Assembly: GCF_020911945.1 (NCBI RefSeq)
Contig: NZ_CP087135.1
Coordinates: forward strand, 2,902,001-2,966,000
Origin: Flavobacterium galactosidilyticum
GTDB taxonomy: Bacteria; Bacteroidota; Bacteroidia; Flavobacteriales; Flavobacteriaceae
Direction of reading: 5' to 3'
Length of the DNA: 64,000 bases
Made by a program: the position numbers and the translations under genes. The first letter of the stretch is position 1. The number at the start of each line of letters is the position of its first letter. The notes under the pieces were generated by a model that saw only the letters and a list, made by a program, of their open reading frames with translations, did no database searches and was not told the DNA's origin. Below are positions 37,461 to 47,824 of the stretch, one piece after another.

Positions 37461-38567
37461 ATGATGAATTTTGAAAATGTAGTTGCCGAAGACAATTCTG
37501 CCCCTGAAATAATTTATTCCTTTGATAATTTTTTTAAGATTTCAGCAGATTTCATTTGTATTGCTGGATTTGATGGCTATTTCAAGAGAATAAACCCCGC
37601 AGTTTCAAAATTATTAGGATATACGGAAGAAGAATTATATTCTAGGCCTATACATGAATTTGTGTACACTCATGATCTTAAAATCACTTTAGAAACAAGA
37701 GAGCAGGTTTATAAAAACAAGCCGTTGCTAAACTTTGAAAACAGATATTTAACTAAAAGTGGTGAAATTGTATGGCTATCTTGGACTTCAATGCCTGTTG
37801 AAAACGAAAAATTAGTATATGCAATTGCAAAAAATATAACTCACAAAAAAAGAATAGAGGAGCAACGAAATTTACTTATCGCGAATCTTACGAAAATAAA
37901 TAAGGAATTGACTATCCTTTCTCATAAAACATCACATGATCTAAAGTCACCTATTAACAATATGCTTTCCGTTTTTAGTCTTATTGATGCTTCTAAAATT
38001 TCTGATCCAGAAACTTTAGAATTAATAGATATTCTCAAGTTAACTAGTGAAAATTTGAAAGAGACGCTAAACAATTCGATAGATTACCTGATTGAAAATG
38101 CAACTATTTCTACGGTAGTTGAGGAAATAAATCTACGCGAATCTCTTGATGAGGTATTAAGCTCCATAAATTCATTGATTTGCGACTCTAAAGCGGTTAT
38201 CAATGTTGACTTTTCAGAAGTTAAAAATATTACTTTTAATAAAGCCTATATGAAAAGTATCTTTTTGAATTTAATTTCAAATTCTATAAAATATACCAGA
38301 CCTCATCAAGCGCCAATTATTACAATCCAATCTAAAAAGACTAACGGAATCGACCAATTAATTTTCTCAGATAACGGACTTGGTTTTGATATGGATAAAG
38401 TGAAAGAAAAGATTTTTGGCCTTTATGAAAAATTCCATAAAAATGATGATAGCAATGGTATAGGACTATACCTAGTCTATAATCACGTCACTAGTTTAGG
38501 TGGTCGAATTGCGGTGGAGAGTAAAATAAATAAAGGTGCTACATTCACCATATCTTTCAAATACTGA
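37461..38567 (+). CDS. PAS-domain sensor histidine kinase
   Basis: A 368-residue soluble kinase without membrane segments. A PAS domain (about 25-130; FICIAGFDGYFKRINPAVSKLLGYTEEEL, FENRYLTKSGEIVWLSW) is followed by a dimerisation helix with SHKTSHDLKSPINNM (phospho-accepting His159) and a HATPase domain: N box LISNSIKYT, D box FSDNGLGFD, G box NGIGLYLV. Lack of membrane helices indicates a cytosolic signal such as redox or ligand. No response regulator lies beside it; the LytTR regulator at 7993 is 29 kb away. Confidence 0.92.
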   Translation: MMNFENVVAEDNSAPEIIYSFDNFFKISADFICIAGFDGYFKRINPAVSKLLGYTEEELYSRPIHEFVYTHDLKITLETREQVYKNKPLLNFENRYLTKSGEIVWLSWTSMPVENEKLVYAIAKNITHKKRIEEQRNLLIANLTKINKELTILSHKTSHDLKSPINNMLSVFSLIDASKISDPETLELIDILKLTSENLKETLNNSIDYLIENATISTVVEEINLRESLDEVLSSINSLICDSKAVINVDFSEVKNITFNKAYMKSIFLNLISNSIKYTRPHQAPIITIQSKKTNGIDQLIFSDNGLGFDMDKVKEKIFGLYEKFHKNDDSNGIGLYLVYNHVTSLGGRIAVESKINKGATFTISFKY

Positions 38568-38606
38568 AATAATAGTAGTGTAGCTCCTTCATAAATTTTG
38601 ATATTC

Positions 38607-39986
38607 TTATTTTACAATTCCATTTTGATCTACAAGGTAGATTAAAGAAGCCATTGCAGCTGCCCCTAATTCTAATTCTCTTTTATTGACTGCGTCAAAT
38701 GTATCATTTGCAGCATGATGGTGATCAAAATAGCGCTGTGAATCTGGCTGCAGACCCACTTTTACAATATGTTTAGATTGTAAAGGTCCAATATCAACTC
38801 CTGAGTGTCCTTTAACAAATCTATGAATTAAATACGGTTCGAATAATGTTGACCAACTGCTTATTTTATTAAAATTAACCTCATCAGCTTCAATTGTAAA
38901 ACCTCTTGGTGAGAAACCTCCAGAATCACTCTCTTAAGCAAAAATATGATTTTCGTTATTTTTACGAGATTGTGTTTCATATTCTTTCCCTCCTCTTACA
39001 CCGTTTTCTTCATTCATGAATAACACAACTCTCAACGTGTTTTTTGGCTTATAGCCAATATTTTTGAAGATATTTAGTACTTCCATACTTTGAACACAAC
39101 CTGCTCCATCATCATGCGATCCATCTCCTAAATCCCAAGAATCCAGATGTCCGCCTACTACCATTATTCTATCGGGATGTTCAGTGCCTTTTATTTCACC
39201 TACAACATTATAAGATAAAACATCTGGAAAAGTTTCACATGACTGTTTGAAAAATAAAGTTGAATTTGGATTTTCTTTCAAGCTTTTACTTAAAAGTTCA
39301 GCTCCAATAGTACTAATAGCTGCAGCCGGAATTTTTTGATCATTAGAAATATCACCATAATTAGTAGAACCCGTATGTGGCAAATCATCCAGTCTCAAAT
39401 TCATTGATCTAACAATGACCGCTTTCGCGCCTAATAATCCTGCTTCTCTTGCGCCAGAAGATCTTTGATCCACACAACTACCATAGGCTTTAAAAGTCTC
39501 TACATATTCAGGATCCATAGGTCTGTTGAAGAAAATAATTTTGTCTTTTACTTTCGTAGCACCTAATGCTTTTAACTCTTCTAAACTTTTTACCTCTATA
39601 ATACCAGCTTGTACCCCTTTTTTAGGAGTAGCAACGGAACCACCCAAAGCACAAATTTGGAAATTGATTTTTTGCTTTCCAAGTTGTAAATAAGCGATTT
39701 CTTTTTCACCTCTAACCCATTTAGGGACCATCACTTCTTGAAGATAAACCTTGTCTAATCCTAATGTCTCTAATTGTGCTTTAGTATAAATTACCGCTTT
39801 TTCTGCTCCTGTCGATCCTGATAAACGCGAACCAATCGAATTAGATAGGTGATCTAACCAAGGGTAGCATTTAGCATTGGTAAGTGATGATTTATAAATT
39901 TCCTTTAGAGCTTGCTCGTCCTTAGATTGTGCAAATGCAGTGATTCCGCTAAATAATAAAGCGGCTAAAACAATTGATTTTTTCAT
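38607..39986 (-). pseudogene. M28-family metallopeptidase with in-frame stop at codon 351
   Basis: A signal peptide (AALLFSGITAFAQ) and an M28 zinc aminopeptidase follow. Ligands visible before the stop are His280 in GGHLDSWD, Asp292 in SHDDGAG and Glu326/327 in FMNEENG. TAA at 38934-38936 ends the frame after ENHIFA. The same frame then continues without interruption for 108 more codons: ESDSGGFSPRG, with the next metal Asp, then DHHHAANDTFDAVN with the last His, and GAAAMASLIYLVDQ, to a natural stop at 38607. The complete chain would have about 459 residues, as in full-length relatives. The stop sits where a leucine codon (TTA) would be expected. Confidence 0.88.
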
Positions 39987-40083
39987 GGTTAATAAAACTG
40001 AATTTATTATTTATATTTTGGTTTCTGATCTTGCGCAATTTCGTGATTATTAATGAATAATTTCGAGATGATGCTCTAAAAAA

Positions 40084-40112
40084 ATCCTGAAGGTTTTAAT
40101 TGCCTTCAGGAT
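40084..40112 (-). terminator. Terminator after ackA
   Basis: ATCCTGAAGG and CCTTCAGGAT form perfect ten-base arms around a nine-base loop, followed on the minus strand by seven Ts. It lies 41 bases past the ackA stop. Confidence 0.85.
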
Positions 40113-40153
40113 ATAAATCAAATCTTTTTTTTTGTAAAAAGTAAATCTCACTA

Positions 40154-41350
40154 TTAACTCACTAACAATTCAAATACTTGATTTGCAATTTCAATTTCTT
40201 CGTTTGTAGGAATAACTAATATTTTAGTTCTAGATTGAGCTGTATTAATTTCGCGAGATTCTTTCGAACGAACTTCATTTATAGCCCTGTCTAATTTAAT
40301 CCCAAAATACTCCATATCCGTACATACTAATTTTCTGATATAAGAAGAATTTTCGCCAATTCCAGCAGTAAAAATAATAGCATCTAACCCATTTAATACC
40401 GAGGTATAGGAACCTATATATTTTTTTATTCGGTAAGCGTTCATGGCTAAAGCCAACTGACAATCCACATTTCCATTTTCAGCAGTGGATTCAATATCTC
40501 TCAAATCACTGTATCCAGTAAGTCCTAACATTCCACTTTGTTTTTGCAACATTGTATTGACTGCTTCTAACGAGTAACCTAAAGTTTTTGTTAAATAAAA
40601 AATTAATGATGAATCTATATCACCGCTTCGAGTTCCCATAATAAGTCCGCTATTTGGCGAAAACCCCATAGATGTATCAACACTTTTACCATCTTTTATA
40701 GCAGTAATACTACAGCCGTTTCCTAAATGTATTGCAATTATATTTTGATGTGGTTTATTAACCGATTGTAAATACTCAATCGCTTTTTCTGAAACGTACT
40801 TATGAGAAGTTCCATGAAAGCCATAGGCTCTAATTTTATTTTGGGTCAATAAATAATTAGGAACAGCATATTTATAAGCTACTTCAGGCATAGTTTGATG
40901 AAATGCGGTATCAAAAACTGCAACTTGTTTCGCTAAAGAAAACACCTCTTCTGCCACAACAATTCCTTCTAAATTAGCAGGATTGTGGAGAGGAGCTAAT
41001 TCAAAAAGTTGCCTGATTTTATCTTTAACTTCATCAGTAATAATTACAGTATTCGAAAAACTACTTCCGCCATGAACTACACGATGTCCCACTGCATCGA
41101 TCTCATTAGTGCTTTTTATCACGCCTATTTTATCATCCATTAACAATTTAGCTATTTTTTCTAACCCAATTTTATGATTTGCAATTGGCAAGGAATCTTC
41201 AATTTTGTCTTTAACAGTTACATATGTTAGATTCGAAGTTTCTAAACCAATCCGATCAATCATTCCGGAACAAATTACTTCGTTAGCAGGCATGTCAATT
41301 AGTTGGTATTTTATGGAGGAACTTCCTGAGTTTATAATTATTATTTTCAT
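40154..41350 (-). CDS. ackA: Acetate kinase
   Basis: AckA converts acetyl-phosphate and ADP to acetate and ATP. The 398 residues show NSGSSSIKYQ, GHRVVHGG, FDTAFHQTMP, HLGNGCSITAI, GLIMGTRSGDID and FTAGIGENSSYIR, covering the ATP and acetate sites. It lies 72 bases after pta in the same direction. It closes the acetyl-CoA to acetate route started by pta. Confidence 0.97.
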   Translation of the reverse strand: MKIIIINSGSSSIKYQLIDMPANEVICSGMIDRIGLETSNLTYVTVKDKIEDSLPIANHKIGLEKIAKLLMDDKIGVIKSTNEIDAVGHRVVHGGSSFSNTVIITDEVKDKIRQLFELAPLHNPANLEGIVVAEEVFSLAKQVAVFDTAFHQTMPEVAYKYAVPNYLLTQNKIRAYGFHGTSHKYVSEKAIEYLQSVNKPHQNIIAIHLGNGCSITAIKDGKSVDTSMGFSPNSGLIMGTRSGDIDSSLIFYLTKTLGYSLEAVNTMLQKQSGMLGLTGYSDLRDIESTAENGNVDCQLALAMNAYRIKKYIGSYTSVLNGLDAIIFTAGIGENSSYIRKLVCTDMEYFGIKLDRAINEVRSKESREINTAQSRTKILVIPTNEEIEIANQVFELLVS

Positions 41351-41422
41351 TGAAATAAAATGCTTTTAGCTTTTGGCTATTCACCATTAGCAATTAGATA
41401 TGTATGTTTTAACTTTTATATT

Positions 41423-43516
41423 TTAAAGTCCTTGCGCTTGAATAGCTGTAATTACAACTGTATTGATAATATCATCTACCGTACAACCACGACTCAAATC
41501 ATTAACGGGTTTATTCAGTCCTTGTAACATTGGACCAATTGCTAATGCTCCTGTTTCTCTTTGAACTGCTTTATAGGTATTGTTTCCCGTATTCAAATCA
41601 GGAAAAATAAGTACACTCGCTTGCCCTGCAACCTCTGAATTTGGCATTTTACTTTTTCCTACTGCCATATCAACTGCGGCGTCATATTGAATAGGCCCTT
41701 CAATTTTCAAATCAGGGCGTTTTTTTCTTACTATTTCGGTAGCTGCTCTAACTTTATCCACTTCATCACCTTTTCCTGATGCCCCTGATGAATAAGATAG
41801 CATAGCTACTTTTGGTTCTATTCCAAATGCCAAACTAGAATCCGCTGATGAAATAGCTATTTCGGCCAATTGCTCCGCTGTTGGATTTGGATTAATAGCA
41901 CAATCGCCAAAAACAGAAACTCTGTCCTCTAAACACATGAAAAATATGGAAGAAACAATACAAGTATCCGGTTTTGTTTTTATGAATTGCAAGGCAGGTA
42001 AAATAGTGTGTTGTGTCGTGTGTGCGGCACCAGAAACCATTCCGTCAGCATCGCCTTTATACACCATCATCGTTCCGAAATACGATACGTCTTCTAATAA
42101 ATCTTTGGCCATAGCCATAGAAACATTTTTGTTTTTTCGCAATTCGTAATAGGTGTTTACATAATCCTCATATTTCTCTGACTCGATAGGATTTATGATT
42201 TTTACTTTTGAAAAATCAAATGCTATTCCGAGTTCAGCTACCTTACTTTCTATTTGTTTTTTATTTCCAATAATAGAGATATCCACCACATCCATTGCTA
42301 ATAATCGCGAAGTTGCAATGATTATCCTTTCGTCACTTCCTTCTGGTAATACAATATGCTTACGGTGTTGTTTTGCTCTTTTTACAAGATTGTATTGAAA
42401 CATTTTAGGAGTCATTCCTTCAGCTTCAAAAGAAACTAATTTTTTAGATAATTCATCCAAATCAACATATTTTTCAAAAGTGCTTATGGAACCCTCAATC
42501 TTGTGCGTATTATCAGCGTAAATTTTGGACTTAATATTCCCTAGCTTGTTTGTTATTTGATAAGTTCCACCTTCTACAGTAATTATAGGTACAACAGTTG
42601 TCAATCCCTCTATTAACTTCATAATACTTTCCTCCGGAAGAATATTCCCCGTTAAAACAATGCCAGAAATAATAGGATAATTTGCAGACTCATTAGCTTG
42701 TAAAGCACCTAGAATAATATCAGCTCTGTCTCCAGGAGTGATTACAAGTGCATTTTCTTTCAAGTGCAACAAATAGTTTCGCAATTGCATCGCACCTACG
42801 CTAAAATTCCCGACTTCATTATTCAAAAAATCATCTCCAAATAAAACTTTGGCCTCTAATACATCAACTATTTCTTTTATCGTAGGGTTATTTAAACTAG
42901 AAATAATTGGGATAGCATTGACTAAAACTTCGGGTGGTAGGTTAGCTTGTAAGCCATCTGTAACTAATTTTATATTCTGCTCTTGTACTTTATTAGCAAT
43001 AACCGCTAATACTTCTACATCTTTTACTTTAAATGAATCGTAAGCAAGGTAAAGGCTATCTATAAGTTCTTCAAGTGTTTTACCCACTCCTGAACCCACA
43101 ATTATAGTAGGAATTCCAAGGTTTTTAGCGATTAAGACATTCATATCTAATTCTATTACCGTTCCTTCTCCACTAAAACTAGTTCCTTCGACTAAAACAA
43201 AATCGAACTGCTCTTCCAGTCGTTTGTATTTTTCAATAATGAGATCTAAAACCTCCCCTATTTTTCCTTTATTTTTCTTTTTAATCAGCTTGCTTTTGGT
43301 GATAGCAAATGCATCTTCAAAGTCAATATCCAACCCAAAATGAGAAATTACGGTTTCGATATGATTATCCAATTTACCATCCTCAAAATCCTCAATTATG
43401 GGTCTGAAGTAACCTACTTTGGCTGTTTTACCTATAAGCATACTCATCAAACCAAGAGTCACAATAGATTTTCCGCTATTGTGTTCACTAGTCGCTATAT
43501 ATATGGCTTTGTTCAT
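41423..43516 (-). CDS. pta: Phosphate acetyltransferase, long form
   Basis: Pta makes acetyl-phosphate from acetyl-CoA. The 697 residues are the long form: an N-terminal P-loop/BioD-like domain (TSEHNSGKSIVTLGLMS, VLVEGTSFSGEGTV), a central DRTGG domain (about 220-330), and the C-terminal PTA_PTB catalytic domain (RKHIVLPEGSDERI, MVYKGDADGMVSGAAHTT, LSYSSGASGKG, GPIQYDAAVD, FPDLNTGNNTYKAVQR). In E. coli the N-terminal part mediates allosteric control. It is the first gene of the pta-ackA unit. Confidence 0.97.
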   Translation of the reverse strand: MNKAIYIATSEHNSGKSIVTLGLMSMLIGKTAKVGYFRPIIEDFEDGKLDNHIETVISHFGLDIDFEDAFAITKSKLIKKKNKGKIGEVLDLIIEKYKRLEEQFDFVLVEGTSFSGEGTVIELDMNVLIAKNLGIPTIIVGSGVGKTLEELIDSLYLAYDSFKVKDVEVLAVIANKVQEQNIKLVTDGLQANLPPEVLVNAIPIISSLNNPTIKEIVDVLEAKVLFGDDFLNNEVGNFSVGAMQLRNYLLHLKENALVITPGDRADIILGALQANESANYPIISGIVLTGNILPEESIMKLIEGLTTVVPIITVEGGTYQITNKLGNIKSKIYADNTHKIEGSISTFEKYVDLDELSKKLVSFEAEGMTPKMFQYNLVKRAKQHRKHIVLPEGSDERIIIATSRLLAMDVVDISIIGNKKQIESKVAELGIAFDFSKVKIINPIESEKYEDYVNTYYELRKNKNVSMAMAKDLLEDVSYFGTMMVYKGDADGMVSGAAHTTQHTILPALQFIKTKPDTCIVSSIFFMCLEDRVSVFGDCAINPNPTAEQLAEIAISSADSSLAFGIEPKVAMLSYSSGASGKGDEVDKVRAATEIVRKKRPDLKIEGPIQYDAAVDMAVGKSKMPNSEVAGQASVLIFPDLNTGNNTYKAVQRETGALAIGPMLQGLNKPVNDLSRGCTVDDIINTVVITAIQAQGL

Positions 43517-43585
43517 TATATTATTTTTTATTCTTACTAAATTTAATTTTCTATAACTTGTTATAACTAATCTTGATCATTTGAA

Positions 43586-44656
43586 TCAGAACCATTTCCT
43601 TTTTTTAAAATAAAAAATCATTCCTATTCCTATTAAAACCATAATTCCAATGATAATATAATACCCATTACGATATTCTAATTCTGGCATAAACTTGAAA
43701 TTCATTCCATAAACACCCACAATAAATGTCAAAGGAATAAAAATGGCAGAGACAATAGTCAGCGTTTTCATAATCTCATTCATCTTATGTGTTTGAGCAG
43801 CAAAATAGAAATTAGAAGCACTTTCTAATGATCCCATATCTGATTCTATCTGCTCTAAAAGCTCCAAGCTTTTTTGATGCAAGCGCGCAAAAAAACTAAA
43901 ACTTTCCATTTCCATTGCATTAAAAACATCGTCATCTTTTATACTTTTAATTTCGTACAAAGAATCCCTAAGCGGAATTATAGATCGTTTTAAAAAATTA
44001 AAATTGTCTCTGTGTTTTTCAATACGCTCTAAGGTTAATGGATCGGCACTTTTTTTTGAAAGATTAATCAATTCTTCAACTTTGTCTTCTTCATTCTCGA
44101 TAGTGATGTAAAAATTTTCCATAATAGCATCTAAAAGAATGTACAACAAATAGTCTACTTTCTTGCTTCGAACAAGACCTGAATGCGTGCGAATTCGTTC
44201 CCGAATATGTGTGAAAAAATCAGAACGCTTTTCCTGAAAAGAAATTAAAATACCTTCCTTTATCAAAAAACTAATTTGCTCAATGCTAATATTATCTGAA
44301 TCTCCTGCTGGCAAAAGTGATTTTATATTAAAAAATAAAACATCAGATTGTTCTTCTAGTTTAGTTCTTCTAGTGGTATTTAGAATATCAGTAAGCATAA
44401 AATTGTCTACATGAAAATAACTACCAATCGCTTTTATTAACTCAATATTATTTAAACCATGAATATTCAGCCAATTATTTTTTTGAGTATCAATATATTT
44501 ATCCAGATATGAAACTTTAAAATCTTCGTATTCTGTCAAATTAACATTATCATAAACAAATAACTGCATTTCTGACTCATGCTGTTTGTGAATTCCAGTG
44601 TATTCGAGATTATACGGTTGTAATTTTCGACCTTTCTTGTATTTAATTTTTCTCAT
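43586..44656 (-). CDS. corA: CorA-type magnesium/cobalt transporter
   Basis: A 356-residue channel protein with a large cytosolic N-terminal domain and two C-terminal helices. The first helix ends in the selectivity motif YGMN, followed by FKFMPELEYRNGYYIIIG. The tail ends KKRKW. The upstream region has two perfect palindromes of the GTAA-N2-TTAC type that may control its transcription. Confidence 0.95.
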   Translation of the reverse strand: MRKIKYKKGRKLQPYNLEYTGIHKQHESEMQLFVYDNVNLTEYEDFKVSYLDKYIDTQKNNWLNIHGLNNIELIKAIGSYFHVDNFMLTDILNTTRRTKLEEQSDVLFFNIKSLLPAGDSDNISIEQISFLIKEGILISFQEKRSDFFTHIRERIRTHSGLVRSKKVDYLLYILLDAIMENFYITIENEEDKVEELINLSKKSADPLTLERIEKHRDNFNFLKRSIIPLRDSLYEIKSIKDDDVFNAMEMESFSFFARLHQKSLELLEQIESDMGSLESASNFYFAAQTHKMNEIMKTLTIVSAIFIPLTFIVGVYGMNFKFMPELEYRNGYYIIIGIMVLIGIGMIFYFKKRKWF

Positions 44657-44671
44657 GCAAAATCGTTTATA

Positions 44672-44683
44672 TGTAATATTACA
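44672..44683. promoter_or_regulatory. Palindrome TGTAATATTACA before corA
   Basis: A perfect 12-base palindrome 16 bases upstream of the corA start codon. It contains GTAA-AT-TTAC in the form GTAATATTAC, shared with the palindrome centred 25 bases further upstream. Confidence 0.45.
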
Positions 44684-44695
44684 AAACTTTTTTAA

Positions 44696-44709
44696 AAGTA
44701 ACGTTACTT
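44696..44709. promoter_or_regulatory. Palindrome AAGTAACGTTACTT before corA
   Basis: A perfect 14-base palindrome 40 bases upstream of the corA start codon. Its core GTAACGTTAC matches the GTAA-N2-TTAC pattern of the neighbouring palindrome. The paired, near 25-base spacing is consistent with cooperative binding of a dimeric regulator. Confidence 0.5.
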
Positions 44710-44893
44710 ATGCCTTTTGAGAGCCTTCAAACGAATACAACTTTTTAATTTCTATTTCGAAAACAAAAATAATTACAATTAACATACTATTTTATGAGAT
44801 AAATCATGTTCTACTTATAAAGGAGTAGTTCATGAACAAGTGTTAATTATCTAAAATTACATATCTAATTATTAGATTTCAAAAATATATCTA

Positions 44894-44901
44894 TAGATTT
44901 G
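44894..44901 (+). promoter_or_regulatory. -7 motif (TAGATTTG) before the metalloprotease gene
   Basis: It fits TAnnTTTG about 78 bases before the start codon, leaving a leader of around 70 bases. No TTG lies at the expected distance. Confidence 0.35.
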
Positions 44902-44978
44902 AGATCTGATCGTAGAAAAATAGGAATTATTATGTTTTTCAACTCAAACTATTTATTAACCAATACAAGTTTTACTAA

Positions 44979-47543
44979 ATGATTAAAAAAAATTTAACCT
45001 TGCTCATGGCGAGTCTTTTAATTTTTTCTGCACAAGAGACATTTGCTCAAAGCAGAAAAGACAGGAAAAAAGCAGCTACTAATGCTACTGCAAAGGCGGA
45101 AACTAAACCCGCTGACACTAAAAAGGAGCCTAAACCGTATAACAAAGTTATTGACAATACTGCAGTGACCCAAAACGGATTAATCACTGTTCATAAGATG
45201 GATAACAAATATCTTTATGAAATTTCCGATTCTCTTTTAGGAAGTGATATTATGACCATTACTAGATACTCAAAAACTCCTGCAGGAGGAGGAATCTTTG
45301 GTGGTGAAGAAATAAATAGACAAGTTGTTCGCTGGGAAAAAGGATTGAACAACAACATTCTCCTTAGATCGATAACCTATGTTATCATGTCTCCAGACGC
45401 TGATAAACCTTTGGCCCAAGCCGTAAAAAACTCAACCGCAGATCCAATTATTGGGAACTATGATGTTTTAGCCTATAAAAAAGATGAATCAGGAAAAATC
45501 ACAGGTTATGTCCTTGATTTAACATCAACGTTTGATGCTGATGTACAAACTTTCTCGTTAGATCCAATAAAAAAGCAAATGCTAAATATTGTAGCATTTC
45601 AAAAAGATAAGTCCTTTATCTCGAAAGTGAGTAGTTTCCCTATAAACACTGAAATTAGGAGTGTAAAAACATTTACCACTACACCACCAAGAATTAGCAC
45701 GACGCCAACACCACAAATTGGAGTTAATCTACCTTCGGCACTAGATGCAGGTTTGATAACGATGGAAATGAATACATCAATGATTTTGCTACCACAAACA
45801 CCTATGCGCAAAAGGGAATTTGACGCGCGAGTAGGATATTTTGCAAATCAATTTGGAGTATTTGAAGAAGATTCTCAAAAGTCAGAAACTTCGGTTTTTG
45901 CCGTAAGATGGCGTTTAGAACCAAAATCTCCAGAAGATGCTCTAAAGCAAAAAAATGGGGAATTAATTGAACCTTTGAAACCTATTGTGTATTATATTGA
46001 TCCTGCTACACCTGATAAATGGAAAAAATACATCAAACAAGGTATTGACGATTGGCAAGTTGCTTTTGAAGCTGCTGGTTGGAAAAACGCCATTCGTGGT
46101 GAATATTGGCCAGAAAATGATCCAACGATGAGTCTGGAAGATGCTCGTTTTTCGGTTTTAAGATATTTCGCTGCAGAGATTCAAAATGCATACGGACCAA
46201 ATGTACATGATCCTAGAAGTGGGGAAATTTTAGAAAGCCACATTGGTTGGTATCACAACATTATGAGCCTTCTGAGAAACTGGTATTTAATTCAGACTGC
46301 TGCTGCAAATCCAGAAGCAAGAGCTAAGAAATTTGACGATAAATTAATGGGGGAACTAATTCGATTTGTTTCTTCTCACGAAGTAGGACATACATTAGGT
46401 TTGCGTCATAATATGGGTGCAAGTTCTGCAACTCCTGTTGAAAAATTAAGAGACAAAGACTTTGTAGCAAAAAATGGACATACCTCTTCTATAATGGATT
46501 ACGCTCGTTTTAATTATGTGGCGCAACCTGAAGATGGTGTAACAGACTTTTTTCCAAAAATTGGAGACTATGACAAATGGGCTATCAAATGGGGTTACTC
46601 ATATTTTGCAGATGCAAAATCTGAAAAGGCTGAAAAAGCTATTTTGAATGAAATGACAAAAGAAGCGTATAAGAACAATCGCTTATGGTTTGGAACTGAA
46701 ACGAGTCCGTATGACCCTAGATATCAAACAGAAGATATTGGAGATAATGCCATGAAAGCATCTGAATATGGAATTAAAAACTTAAAACGAATTCTACCTA
46801 ATTTAGTTCAATGGTCTAGTGAAAAAGGAGAAAGCTACAGTGAACTAGATGATCTGTACGCTGCTCTAACTGGACAGTTTAGAAGATACATGGGACATGT
46901 AACTAAAAACGTAGGTGGAATTTATGATTCGCCAAAAACGTATGACATGACTGGAGATCAGTTTGTAGTTGTTCCAAAAAGTATTCAGAAAGAAGCGGTA
47001 ACATTCTTAAACAATCAATTATTTACTACTCCTAAATGGTTGTTGAACCAAGATGTTCTTTCGAAAATTAATCCAGAAAGTGGTGTTGAAGCAATCAAAT
47101 CCATGCAAGATGCTACATTAAGCAGTTTACTTGCTGGAGATAGAATAGTTCGACTAATTGAAGCATCTAGCGCAAACAAAGACAATTATTCTGTTGATGA
47201 ATTAATCACTGATTTAAATAAAGGAATTTTCTCTGAATTAAAAGGTGCAAGTTCTATAGATATATATCGCAGAAACGTACAGAAACTATACGTAGACAAG
47301 TTAATCGAGATGCTTAAACCAGGTACTGCGACTGTTAGAGCAGTTCCAGTAGGTGTCACTTATGGATTTACGACAAAAAGAGTTAATCTATCACAAACTG
47401 ATTTACCATCTATAAGTAGAGGGCAGTTGAATGCATTGAAAAACGATTTAAAAATGTCTTCTGCTAGAATGAGCGATCGAATGAGTAAATATCATGTTCA
47501 AGATTTGATTTCGAGAATTGGTCAAGCTTTAGATCCAAAGTAA
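44979..47543 (+). CDS. Secreted zinc metalloprotease, DUF5117/DUF5118 type
   Basis: An 854-residue exported protein (signal MASLLIFSAQETFAQ) with a basic, Ala/Lys-rich linker and then DUF5118 and DUF5117-like domains. The metzincin site is HEVGHTLGLRH (His467, Glu468, His471, His477), with a Met-turn candidate in SSIMDYARFNY. The remaining C-terminus has no recognised domain. Such proteins are common in Bacteroidota outer envelopes; the substrate is unknown. A typical T9SS C-terminal sorting domain was not seen, so it is probably periplasmic. Confidence 0.92.
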   Translation: MIKKNLTLLMASLLIFSAQETFAQSRKDRKKAATNATAKAETKPADTKKEPKPYNKVIDNTAVTQNGLITVHKMDNKYLYEISDSLLGSDIMTITRYSKTPAGGGIFGGEEINRQVVRWEKGLNNNILLRSITYVIMSPDADKPLAQAVKNSTADPIIGNYDVLAYKKDESGKITGYVLDLTSTFDADVQTFSLDPIKKQMLNIVAFQKDKSFISKVSSFPINTEIRSVKTFTTTPPRISTTPTPQIGVNLPSALDAGLITMEMNTSMILLPQTPMRKREFDARVGYFANQFGVFEEDSQKSETSVFAVRWRLEPKSPEDALKQKNGELIEPLKPIVYYIDPATPDKWKKYIKQGIDDWQVAFEAAGWKNAIRGEYWPENDPTMSLEDARFSVLRYFAAEIQNAYGPNVHDPRSGEILESHIGWYHNIMSLLRNWYLIQTAAANPEARAKKFDDKLMGELIRFVSSHEVGHTLGLRHNMGASSATPVEKLRDKDFVAKNGHTSSIMDYARFNYVAQPEDGVTDFFPKIGDYDKWAIKWGYSYFADAKSEKAEKAILNEMTKEAYKNNRLWFGTETSPYDPRYQTEDIGDNAMKASEYGIKNLKRILPNLVQWSSEKGESYSELDDLYAALTGQFRRYMGHVTKNVGGIYDSPKTYDMTGDQFVVVPKSIQKEAVTFLNNQLFTTPKWLLNQDVLSKINPESGVEAIKSMQDATLSSLLAGDRIVRLIEASSANKDNYSVDELITDLNKGIFSELKGASSIDIYRRNVQKLYVDKLIEMLKPGTATVRAVPVGVTYGFTTKRVNLSQTDLPSISRGQLNALKNDLKMSSARMSDRMSKYHVQDLISRIGQALDPK

Positions 47544-47555
47544 TTTAAATATATA

Positions 47556-47587
47556 AACCCGGCAAATTGTAAAAAATCTGTCGGGTT
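47556..47587 (+). terminator. Terminator of the metalloprotease gene
   Basis: AACCCGGCA pairs with TGTCGGGTT (one G-U) over a 14-base loop, then a T run. Confidence 0.8.
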
Positions 47588-47692
47588 TTTTGTTTCTTAG
47601 AATGACTAAACCGCTTCGTATTAAAACTTTATAAATCTACTTATGTGAGCAATAGTATTCCACTTTGAAATGCACAAATAAAGTAAAAAAAA

Positions 47693-47756
47693 TTAGCCAC
47701 ACATTAAATTGATTTCAAAGGACTAACTCCTTATTATCATCTTAATATGTGGCTAA
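47693..47756 (-). terminator. Terminator of the symporter gene
   Basis: Fifteen-base arms (47693-47707 and 47742-47756) with one mismatch and a long 34-base loop, followed on the minus strand by eight Ts. Confidence 0.7.
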
Positions 47757-47824
47757 AATTTATACAAGCTAAAGCAAATTGAAATAAAAACGCATTGTTT
47801 TAAAATCTATTTGCGACTACTAAA

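Larger units (their letters stand above)
44657..44978. other. 322-base divergent intergenic region corA/metalloprotease
   Basis: It is AT-rich with no coding potential seen. It holds two palindromes near corA (44672-44683 and 44696-44709) and a -7 motif for the metalloprotease (44894-44901). The remainder shows nothing else I can assign. Confidence 0.6.

Noticed and set aside
7993..38567. LytTR regulator at 7993 and PAS kinase at 37461 as a two-component pair
   Set aside because: They are 29 kb apart with no shared operon; pairing would be guesswork.
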